From the NCBI GenBank assembly GCA_934755305.1, contig CAKVLD010000055.1, positions 1 to 18,932 of the forward strand: a stretch of DNA of 18,932 bases, read 5' to 3'. The notes under the pieces were generated by a model. The model saw nothing but the letters and a program-made list of their open reading frames with translations. It was not told where the DNA came from and ran no database searches. A program made the translations under genes and the position numbers. The DNA comes from an uncultured Clostridium sp. Lineage in GTDB: Bacteria; Bacillota; Clostridia; Clostridiales; Clostridiaceae. Below, piece after piece: positions 13,722-18,932 of this stretch (the stretch's first letter is position 1; each line of letters begins with the position of its first letter).

Positions 13722-14360
13722 ATGCCAATACAGGTTATTACTTCAATAATTTCTGCTATATCAATTTTGGCTGGTTCCTTAGTTGGAGCCTTTTGTAGTT
13801 ATATAATAAGTAAGAAAATGTATGATGTTCAAGTAAAAGAAGAACATCATACTATAGAGGATAATAGAAGATATGAAGAAAGTTATAGAGCTAAGGAATT
13901 AAGTAAAAATGCTAATGTTTTAAGATTAGATATAGCTACAGCTCTTTTTCAAAGTATTAGAAGTTTAAGAAATAATGATGAAGAAAAAAAGTATTTATAT
14001 CTTTTGCCAATTAATAAAAATTATTCAGAAGCAGTAGCTAACTTATGTGAAAATTATTCTTTAGAAGAATTAAGTTATATATATCAATTATATGGAATAA
14101 TTGAAAAAGTAAACCGAGATATATATAATTGGAGTATAGGAGATGAGGAGGCGTATTATAAAGTAAAGGCTGGATTCAAAAGTATATTATACAAAATATA
14201 TGATGGCAATTATGAAAAAGTTTTAAAAATTGACCCTGATAATATTTGTTATGAGGAATTATATAAAAATGATTATATTACAAATCCATATAAAAGTCTT
14301 TTTTTAAAATTAGATAAATTATGTTTGGCAGAAAATATAATTAATCAGAACTTGGATTAA
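13722..14360 (+). CDS. Unidentified membrane-anchored protein
   Basis: 212 aa from the ATG at 13722, chosen because GGAAAGGG sits just upstream; the frame also has an ATG at 13704, which would place that site inside the gene. One N-terminal hydrophobic helix (about residues 3-27, IISAISILAGSLVGAFCSYII) is followed by a charged, probably coiled-coil stretch (KKMYDVQVKEEHHTIEDNRRYEESYRAKELSKNA) and a helical domain. The layout suggests a short N-out or signal-anchor protein with a cytosolic helical body. I recognise no family and see no catalytic motif. It is divergent from the DUF5685 gene and is followed by a 96-bp gap that holds no clear terminator but does hold the operator-like palindrome of the ABC operon. 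Confidence 0.65.
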   Translation: MPIQVITSIISAISILAGSLVGAFCSYIISKKMYDVQVKEEHHTIEDNRRYEESYRAKELSKNANVLRLDIATALFQSIRSLRNNDEEKKYLYLLPINKNYSEAVANLCENYSLEELSYIYQLYGIIEKVNRDIYNWSIGDEEAYYKVKAGFKSILYKIYDGNYEKVLKIDPDNICYEELYKNDYITNPYKSLFLKLDKLCLAENIINQNLD

Positions 14361-14392
14361 ATGGTTAATTTGTTTTTTTGTATTTTTAATAG

Positions 14393-14421
14393 TTGTAATA
14401 ATTTCAGTTAAAGTGTACCAT
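14393..14421 (+). promoter_or_regulatory. Candidate promoter of the ABC transporter operon
   Basis: TTGTAA (14393-14398), 17-bp spacer, TACCAT (14416-14421). The -10 falls inside the left half of the palindrome at 14408-14440, so a bound repressor would block it. The first gene starts at 14457. Confidence 0.4.
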
Positions 14422-14440
14422 AAATATTGGTACACTTTAA
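14408..14440. promoter_or_regulatory. YtrA-type (GntR family) operator palindrome
   Basis: A perfect 13-bp inverted repeat: TTAAAGTGTACCA (14408-14420) and TGGTACACTTTAA (14428-14440) with a 7-nt centre. It contains AGTGTA (14412-14417), exactly 13 bp, then TACACT (14431-14436), the pattern known for the Bacillus subtilis cell-wall-antibiotic-responsive repressor YtrA. It overlaps a promoter-like sequence and precedes an ABC transporter operon of Ytr type. It lacks a proper T tract, which argues against a terminator. Confidence 0.6.
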
Positions 14441-14456
14441 CTTTTAGGAGGGAGTA

Positions 14457-14954
14457 ATGAGAAAATCTAAAATAATAATAGGAGTAGGAATTTTTTTAAT
14501 TGCCACAGTTTTATTTTGTACTATGGGAAAAAAGATACCGTATGAAAAGCATAAATATTTTAATTCTCCAGAAGAGGTTATAGAAGCTTTAAATTCTGGA
14601 CCATTAGCTGCTATAGATAAAGATACAGAAAAAATACTTTATAGTGATATATTAAGTGAATGTTTATCAAAAAGAAAAAGAACAATCAATCCTGATTTCT
14701 ATTTTTCTTTTCTTGATGTAGCAGTAGATAATTCTAAATCACAAGAATATATAGATGAAACTATAGAATTTTATAAAACTTTAATGAAAAATATGAAAGG
14801 TCAAAAGTTATCTGATAAATTTCATTATATGTTTTTAAGAGGCACTTGTACAAATATTTATGATAGTCATTTAAATAATCCTATAGATATGGAAGTTATT
14901 TTAATTGATGAAGGCGAAGGCTGGGTTATTGATTATATAAACATAAAAAGATAG
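14457..14954 (+). CDS. Unidentified protein with N-terminal membrane anchor, first gene of ABC operon
   Basis: 165 aa. Residues 1-4 are basic and 5-23 form a hydrophobic helix (IIIGVGIFLIATVLFCTMG), an uncleaved anchor or signal peptide; the Cys before TMG lacks a small residue at -1, so a lipoprotein is unlikely. The remaining domain (about 30-165) begins with FNSPEEVIEALN and ends in beta strands (MEVILIDEGEGWVIDYINIKR), which suggests a small alpha+beta domain of NTF2-like or DUF4878-like type outside the membrane. This is a fold impression only. ATG at 14457 with GGAGGG close upstream. It lies 17 bp after the YtrA-type operator and 35 bp before the ABC ATPase gene, so it is likely the first gene of that operon, in the place where Bacillus has the regulator gene ytrA. 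Confidence 0.65.
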   Translation: MRKSKIIIGVGIFLIATVLFCTMGKKIPYEKHKYFNSPEEVIEALNSGPLAAIDKDTEKILYSDILSECLSKRKRTINPDFYFSFLDVAVDNSKSQEYIDETIEFYKTLMKNMKGQKLSDKFHYMFLRGTCTNIYDSHLNNPIDMEVILIDEGEGWVIDYINIKR

Positions 14955-14989
14955 AGCTTAATCATTTTTTTATATAGGAGGTAGATTTA

Positions 14990-15886
14990 TTGATTGAAAT
15001 AAAAAATTTAAGTTTAAGTTTAGATGGACAAAATAACATATTAAAAAATATAAATTTAAAAATGGAAAAGGGAAAAATATATGGGCTAATTGGTCCTAAT
15101 GGAGTAGGTAAAACTACTTTAATTAAGTGTTTAACTGGTATATATGAGCCTAATATAGGTAAAGTTTTGTATGATGGTATAAATGTCTATAATTCTAGTG
15201 AAGTTAAAGGAAAGATTGCTTATGTTGCAGATGAAAATAACTTTTTTTCTTCTTTCACAATTGAAAAGATTATAGAATATTTTTCTTTAGCTTATGAAAA
15301 ATTTGATGAAAAACGATTTGAAGAAATGAATAGTTTTTTTAAAATAGACATAAAGAAAAAATATAATCAATTATCCAAAGGGCAAAGAATTAGGATATAT
15401 CTAATGATAGCACTTGCTCAGAATTCAGATTATATTATATTAGATGAGCCAACTGCTGGGTTAGATCCCATATTAAAAAATAAGTTATTATATCTTTTAC
15501 AAAAAGAAAGAGAAGATAGAGAGGTTACTATAATAATCAGTTCGCATCATTTAAATGAATTAGAGAAGATATGTGATGATGTAATTATAGTTAATAATGG
15601 AGAGATATCTTATGTTAATACTCTTGAAAATATGAAAAATAAAATAAAAAAGATACAAGTTGCTTTTGATATGCCTGTTTATGAAGAAGATTTAAATATT
15701 GAAGGAATTTTTAAAATATCAAGAGTTGGACGAGTATTCACAATAATTACTGATGATTATTCAGAAGTATTTCTTGAGAAGCTAAAGAAATTTAATCCTT
15801 TATTCATTGAAGAAATTGATTTAACTTTAGAAGATATATTTATCTATAGGGTTGAAAAGGAGGACATGCATGAAGAAATTTGTTAA
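14990..15886 (+). CDS. ABC transporter ATP-binding protein (YtrB-like)
   Basis: 298-aa ATPase subunit with a complete nucleotide-binding domain: Walker A GPNGVGKTT (35-43), signature LSKGQ (128-132), Walker B YIILDEP (148-154), D-loop AGLD (156-159), and switch His in SSHH (184-187). The usual Q-loop glutamine is replaced in YVADENN (78-84), as happens in this exporter-like subgroup. A C-terminal extension of about 80 residues is typical of YtrB/YxlF-type ATPases that pair with a separate permease. It powers the permease encoded next; the substrate is unknown, but the operator suggests a cell-envelope stress role. The start is TTG with AGGAGGT (14976-14982) 7 nt upstream. Its end overlaps the permease gene by 17 bp, showing translational coupling. 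Confidence 0.9.
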   Translation: MIEIKNLSLSLDGQNNILKNINLKMEKGKIYGLIGPNGVGKTTLIKCLTGIYEPNIGKVLYDGINVYNSSEVKGKIAYVADENNFFSSFTIEKIIEYFSLAYEKFDEKRFEEMNSFFKIDIKKKYNQLSKGQRIRIYLMIALAQNSDYIILDEPTAGLDPILKNKLLYLLQKEREDREVTIIISSHHLNELEKICDDVIIVNNGEISYVNTLENMKNKIKKIQVAFDMPVYEEDLNIEGIFKISRVGRVFTIITDDYSEVFLEKLKKFNPLFIEEIDLTLEDIFIYRVEKEDMHEEIC

Positions 15887-16916
15887 TAAAGCTTTAATGT
15901 ATCAATCTTTTCAAAAGGCCAAATGGATGATGACATTTTCATTATTAGTATTTTTTATTATTTGTTATTTTAATAATAAGTCAAGGTTTAGGATTATAAA
16001 CTCATCAATAGCAAATCTTTCAACAAATGAATTTAGTAGCTTTGATCCATCAATAATTATATTAATATGTTTAATTTTATTTTTAATTTATACTATGATT
16101 ACCGGTACAAGAAAAAAAGAATACAGAGACTTTTTAGGAAGTGGACCTTATACTAAAGAAGATATTAAAAAGAATGAAATATTATTTTTATCCTTATCAT
16201 TATTTATCATAATATTGTTTTTTGTTTATATTAATGTATGTTTTTATTTTAAAGAAGAATATTTAATAAGTATAACTTCAAAATATTTTTTAATTATGTT
16301 TAAAGATATAGTAAGAATTTTAGTAATAGGTTTTGCATTTATAGCTTATTTATTATTTATGGAATTATTATTTTCAAATACAACATTTTTTATATTTATG
16401 TTACTTATAACGCCAATAGTAGGACTATTTAATTTTTTATTTATATATAGTAATATGATAAATTTAAATACTGTTACTATATTACCTGAAAAAATATATA
16501 GAATATTGGAAAATTGTTCACTTGCTTTGTGGAATTATTTATTGAGTGATTATAATGCCTATTCATTAGGACTTAAGTATGAATTAATATCAATTTTTAT
16601 ATTATGTATTGCAACTATTATTGTCTTCGTTCTTATGTGGCAAATAAATAAAAAATTAAATAAAAATAGATCAAATAAATTTTTTACTTTTCCTTTTGTA
16701 GAAAGTATCTTTTCATATGTATTTTCTTTTAGTATTGTAAATTTTGTTGCTTATTTAATTATAGAAAGTGCTTTTAAGAAACGTAGATTATATATGTATA
16801 TTAATGAACCTAATATAATTAATAATTTATATTTTTGTGTATTACTTGTATTTATAATAGTAGTCTCTTATATATTAATGAAACCTATAAAAAAAATTGT
16901 TAAGAAATTTATATAA
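15870..16916 (+). CDS. ABC transporter permease (YtrC/D-like)
   Basis: 348-aa integral membrane protein with about eight predicted helices, the first near residues 18-36, and a basic C-terminus (KPIKKIVKKFI). The N-terminus MKKFVNKALMYQSFQKAKWMM resembles permeases paired with YtrB-type ATPases. No extracellular domain is apparent. I start at the ATG at 15870, because AAGGAGG (15856-15862) lies 7 nt upstream; the frame opens at a TTG at 15852, which precedes this site. The gene overlaps the ATPase gene by 17 bp. With the anchored protein at 14457 it forms the operon behind the YtrA-type operator. No clear terminator follows; a TTGTTAACAA palindrome occurs at 16923-16932. Confidence 0.8.
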   Translation: MKKFVNKALMYQSFQKAKWMMTFSLLVFFIICYFNNKSRFRIINSSIANLSTNEFSSFDPSIIILICLILFLIYTMITGTRKKEYRDFLGSGPYTKEDIKKNEILFLSLSLFIIILFFVYINVCFYFKEEYLISITSKYFLIMFKDIVRILVIGFAFIAYLLFMELLFSNTTFFIFMLLITPIVGLFNFLFIYSNMINLNTVTILPEKIYRILENCSLALWNYLLSDYNAYSLGLKYELISIFILCIATIIVFVLMWQINKKLNKNRSNKFFTFPFVESIFSYVFSFSIVNFVAYLIIESAFKKRRLYMYINEPNIINNLYFCVLLVFIIVVSYILMKPIKKIVKKFI

Positions 16917-16986
16917 GAAAATTTGTTAACAATCGTAAGATTATTGAATAGTATATAGTAATCAAAAGAATAGGAGTTGATTAACT

Positions 16987-17295
16987 ATGTCAAAGAGTTG
17001 TAAGTGCAAGAGTTGCTGTAAGTGCAATAATTGTTGTAATAATTGTTGTTGTCCTTGCAATAATTGCTGTAATAATATATGCAACAACTGTGGATATGGT
17101 AATGCTTATGGTTACGGAAATGGTTTCGGATATGGAAATGGTTTCGGATATGGAAATGGTTTCGGATATGGAAATGGATTTGGCGGATTTGGTTGTGGAG
17201 GCTTTTTCCCTATATTCTTGATATTATTACTATTTGGTTTTGGTGGATTTGGCGGATTTGGTTGTGGAGGCTTTGGACCAGGTTTATTCTGGTAA
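16987..17295 (+). CDS. Cys-rich, GYGNGF-repeat protein, possible spore-associated protein
   Basis: 102 aa in three parts. Residues 1-35 hold about 17 cysteines mixed with Lys and Asn (KCKSCCKCNNCC...). Residues 36-66 are Gly/Tyr/Asn/Phe hexapeptide repeats (GYGNGF, about four copies). The end is a hydrophobic helix (FFPIFLILLLFGF) flanked by two copies of GFGGFGCGGF. The helix with flanking glycines resembles small YjcZ-type sporulation membrane proteins, and Cys/Gly-rich repeats occur in coat or exosporium proteins. The spore role is inference, as no sigma-E or sigma-K promoter could be recognised. A weak TTAACA-17-TAGTAT (16926-16954) could be a sigma-A promoter. GGAG at 16973-16976 precedes the ATG at 16987. 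Its DNA repeats (17113-17274) are exact enough to expand or contract by slippage. Confidence 0.75.
   Translation: MSKSCKCKSCCKCNNCCNNCCCPCNNCCNNICNNCGYGNAYGYGNGFGYGNGFGYGNGFGYGNGFGGFGCGGFFPIFLILLLFGFGGFGGFGCGGFGPGLFW
17113..17184 (+). repeat. 18-bp tandem repeats coding for GYGNGF
   Basis: Four tandem units at 17113, 17131, 17149 and 17167. The second and third (TATGGAAATGGTTTCGGA) are identical, the first differs by one base, and the last is diverged. Unit length is a multiple of three, so copy-number change keeps the frame. Confidence 0.9.
17176..17274 (+). repeat. Exact 30-bp direct repeat flanking the hydrophobic segment
   Basis: The 30 bases at 17176-17205 recur without change at 17245-17274, 69 bp apart (23 codons, in frame), coding for GFGGFGCGGF on both sides of the membrane-like segment. 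This indicates a recent internal duplication or gene conversion. Recombination would delete the helix exactly in frame. Confidence 0.85.
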
Positions 17296-17302
17296 AGAAA
17301 AA

Positions 17303-17327
17303 AAGGACACCTATTTTAGGTGTCCTT
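17303..17327. terminator. Terminator hairpin, stronger in the minus direction
   Basis: AAGGACACCTA (17303-17313) pairs exactly with TAGGTGTCCTT (17317-17327), 11 bp with a 3-nt loop. On the plus strand only TTAATTATT follows. On the minus strand a long T run follows (A run at 17296-17304). It ends the gene at 17295 and may also stop antisense transcription. Confidence 0.75.
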
Positions 17328-17332
17328 AATTA

Positions 17333-17361
17333 TTGATATTTGTATTATATAGATATATAAT
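17333..17361 (+). promoter_or_regulatory. Sigma-A promoter for the pseudouridine synthase gene
   Basis: TTGATA (17333-17338), exactly 17 bp, TATAAT (17356-17361), between the upstream terminator and the gene start at 17394. Confidence 0.7.
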
Positions 17362-17393
17362 CAAAAAGAATATAAACAGGAGTGGATGATTAT

Positions 17394-18104
17394 ATGGAAG
17401 AAAGATTACAAAAGTATATGGCTAATTGTGGCGTAGCTTCAAGAAGAAAATGTGAAGAAATTATCTTATCAGGTAAAGTTAAAGTAAATGGAGAAATAAT
17501 TCAACAATTAGGTACTAAAGTTAAAGTTGGCATTGATAAGGTTGAATTTAATAATAGAATTATAAACAAAGAAGAAAATAAAGTTTACATAATGCTTAAT
17601 AAACCAGAAGGAATAATTAGTTCTGTAAAAGATGAAAAAGATAGAAAAACTGTTATAGATATAGTTAATGTTGATGAAAGAATATATCCAATAGGTAGAT
17701 TAGACTATGATAGTTCAGGGCTTTTGTTATTGACTAATGATGGTGAAGTGTATAATAAAATTATACATCCAAGAGTTGAAATATTAAAGAAATATGTAGC
17801 AGTAGTAGAAGGAGAATTTAAAGCTCATGAACTAAATCGATTTAGAGAAGGTATTGATATTGGAGGATATGTTACAGCTCCAGCTGAAATTAAAGTTTTA
17901 AAATATGAAGATGGAAAAAGTACAGTAGAGATAGGTATACATGAAGGTAAAAATAGGCAAATTAGAAAGATGTGTTCTGCTTTAAATCATAATGTATTAG
18001 CTTTAAAAAGAATTTCTATTGGAAAGATAAAGTTAGGTTATTTAAAAAGAGGAGAATATAGAACTTTAACTAAAGAAGAAATGGATTATATAAATACTCT
18101 GTAA
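17394..18104 (+). CDS. rluB: 23S rRNA pseudouridine synthase, RluB type
   Basis: 236 aa, normal length for the RsuA/RluB group. The N-terminal S4 RNA-binding domain (1-60: RLQKYMANCGVASRRKCEEII, then GKVKVNG) is followed by the catalytic domain with GRLDYDSSGLLLLTNDG (101-117), where D104 is the catalytic Asp. The EGKNRQIRKM stretch (184-193) is the second family signature. The enzyme isomerises a uridine of 23S rRNA (position 2605 in E. coli for RluB). RsuA, the 16S enzyme, is the main alternative; the S4 plus RLDYDSSGLLLLTNDG form fits the Gram-positive RluB group better. The frame reaches a GTG at 17382, but that codon overlaps the Shine-Dalgarno AGGAG (17378-17382), so the ATG at 17394 is preferred. 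It has its own near-consensus promoter. Confidence 0.88.
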   Translation: MEERLQKYMANCGVASRRKCEEIILSGKVKVNGEIIQQLGTKVKVGIDKVEFNNRIINKEENKVYIMLNKPEGIISSVKDEKDRKTVIDIVNVDERIYPIGRLDYDSSGLLLLTNDGEVYNKIIHPRVEILKKYVAVVEGEFKAHELNRFREGIDIGGYVTAPAEIKVLKYEDGKSTVEIGIHEGKNRQIRKMCSALNHNVLALKRISIGKIKLGYLKRGEYRTLTKEEMDYINTL

Positions 18105-18137
18105 TGTAAAATTTGTTATTTTTCACAAAGCAAAAAA

Positions 18138-18167
18138 AGACAAAAAATATTAAATATGGTGTATAAT
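18138..18167 (+). promoter_or_regulatory. Candidate promoter for the 60-aa protein gene
   Basis: TATAAT at 18162-18167 with a poor -35 (AGACAA near 18138-18143, 18-bp spacer), 38 bp upstream of the ATG. The -10 is convincing; the -35 is not. Confidence 0.35.
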
Positions 18168-18205
18168 AAACTTAATAAAGAAATCTTTGTTAGGGGGATT
18201 GTACT

Positions 18206-18388
18206 ATGAAAACATATTATGATTTATGCTTAGAATTTGCTCAACTTTGTTCTCAACTTGAATTTTTAATGGATAGTAAGGAAAAAGCTAAAACTACAGC
18301 AGAAGAAAGAATATTAGATGAAAAAATAGAAAGAGTTGATAAAAGTCTTCATGAAATGAAGATGTTCTTAAAGAGCAAAACAGTCTAA
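18206..18388 (+). CDS. Small helical protein of unknown function
   Basis: 60 aa, charged and heptad-like (LCSQLEFLMDSKEKAK, then EERILDEKIERVDKSLHEMKMFLKS), so probably one or two helices that form a coiled coil. It has no membrane segment and two Cys near the N-terminus. GGGGGA lies at a good distance from the ATG at 18206, a TATAAT lies upstream and a hairpin follows the stop. This complete gene architecture argues that it is real despite its size. I do not recognise a family. It sits between an rRNA pseudouridine synthase and a tRNA methyltransferase gene, but the hairpin after it suggests it is not tightly linked to the latter. Confidence 0.6.
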   Translation: MKTYYDLCLEFAQLCSQLEFLMDSKEKAKTTAEERILDEKIERVDKSLHEMKMFLKSKTV

Positions 18389-18402
18389 AAATTTTTATTA
18401 TA

Positions 18403-18440
18403 AAAGAGTAGGGTTTTATATTCTACTCTTTACATTTTAG
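18403..18440 (+). terminator. Hairpin after the 60-aa gene
   Basis: AAAGAGTAG (18403-18411) pairs exactly with CTACTCTTT (18423-18431), followed by TACATTTT. The T tract is imperfect and the mnmM Shine-Dalgarno starts at once downstream, so read-through into mnmM is possible. Confidence 0.55.
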
Positions 18441-18448
18441 GAGGATAT

Positions 18449-18932
18449 ATGTTTAAGTACGTGGCAGATATTAGTGAGTTAACACATTATATAACAAAGA
18501 GATTTGTTGAAAATAAGAAAATTGCAGTAGATGGTACACTTGGTAATGGACATGATACTGATTTTTTAGCAAAATTATTTGAAAAGGTATATACTTTTGA
18601 TATACAAGAGGTAGCCTGTAGAAATTACAAGGATAAAAATATTAATAATGTTGTGGTAATAAATGATTCTCATCATCTATTTAAAAAATATATAAAAGAA
18701 GATGAGGTTGATTGTATAATGTATAATTTGGGTTTTTTACCAGGAGGGAACAAATCAATAACAACAATGCATGAAACTTCACTAGAGAGTATTAAAGAAG
18801 GATTAGATTTATTATCTCATGGTGGAATTATGACCATATGCATTTATAGAGGGCATAATGAAGGAAAGGAAGAAGAATCTTGCATTTTAAAGTATTTGGA
18901 AACACTTCCTAAGTCCCAATATGGAGTGATGT
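18449..18932 (+). CDS. mnmM: tRNA 5-aminomethyl-2-thiouridine methyltransferase MnmM (partial, cut by window end)
   Basis: The first 161 residues are present; the gene runs off the right edge. It is a class I SAM-dependent methyltransferase. Motif I is DGTLGNGHDT (28-37), motif IV is YNLGFLPGG (92-100), and SLESIKEGLDLLSHGGIMTICIYRGHNEGKEE is the family's later helix and strand, closely matching Bacillus YtqB. YtqB/MnmM methylates the aminomethyl group at U34 of certain tRNAs to make mnm5s2U, the job that MnmC does in E. coli. Older annotations call it a putative rRNA methylase. ATG at 18449 with AGGAGG at 18439-18444. The length to the edge fits a family of about 190 aa, so roughly 30 residues are missing. 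Confidence 0.9.
   Translation, partial: MFKYVADISELTHYITKRFVENKKIAVDGTLGNGHDTDFLAKLFEKVYTFDIQEVACRNYKDKNINNVVVINDSHHLFKKYIKEDEVDCIMYNLGFLPGGNKSITTMHETSLESIKEGLDLLSHGGIMTICIYRGHNEGKEEESCILKYLETLPKSQYGVM

Noticed and set aside
14408..14440. Perfect 13-bp hairpin read as a terminator of the gene ending at 14360
   Set aside because: Only four T follow and the next Shine-Dalgarno starts at once; the AGTGTA-13-TACACT pattern and the overlap with a promoter fit an operator better. Some terminator activity cannot be excluded.
17113..17184. Tandem repeats as a CRISPR-like array
   Set aside because: The repeats are contiguous, have no spacers, are multiples of three and encode glycine-rich hexapeptides in a clear gene.

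Overview
The window is AT-rich, densely packed DNA of a strictly anaerobic, low-GC Firmicute, most likely a Clostridium. The evidence is strong Shine-Dalgarno sites, several TTG starts, [FeFe]-hydrogenase maturation genes, DUF6512 and DUF5685 family proteins, and a Cys/Gly-rich protein of sporulation or coat type. The genus is an inference from gene content and base composition.

Layout. 1-168 is the tail of a LiaF-like envelope-stress protein, converging on a DUF6512 membrane protein (798-220, minus). Next come an unidentified 141-aa protein (968-1393), a Trm11-like THUMP/RNA methyltransferase (1493-2443) and an EF-G/Tet(M)-like ribosomal GTPase (2496-4430) with an unusual start region. The gap 4431-4840 holds a probable minus-strand gene remnant and a structured leader ending in an intrinsic terminator just before hydE. 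hydE and hydF overlap (4841-7109) and encode two of the three H-cluster maturases; hydG and the hydrogenase itself are not in the window. Single-gene units follow: a cardiolipin synthase, an ENPP-like phosphodiesterase/phosphatase and a ComEC-like metallo-beta-lactamase-fold hydrolase, each with its own terminator.

A minus-strand cluster (13597-11458) encodes a DUF5685 protein, a J-domain protein with a cysteine-rich tail, and a small polytopic membrane protein. Divergent from it lie an unidentified membrane-anchored protein (13722-14360) and a three-gene ABC-transporter operon (14457-16916). That operon is preceded by a palindrome, AGTGTA-13 bp-TACACT, the operator pattern of the GntR-type repressor YtrA, but no gntR gene is present here. 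The right end has a Cys/Gly-repeat protein (16987-17295), an RluB-type pseudouridine synthase (17394-18104), a 60-aa coiled-coil-like protein, and the start of the tRNA methyltransferase mnmM/ytqB (18449 to the window edge).

Most of the content is housekeeping. The most interesting signals are regulatory: the hydE leader (4690-4830), which looks like an uncharacterised riboswitch or attenuator; the orphan YtrA-type operator (14408-14440); and the hairpin lying between a perfect Shine-Dalgarno and the distant ATG of the ribosomal GTPase (2454-2498). Among proteins, the DUF5685/J-domain pair and the atypical Tet(M)-like GTPase stand out. No CRISPR array, tRNA, rRNA, transposase or phage gene was seen.
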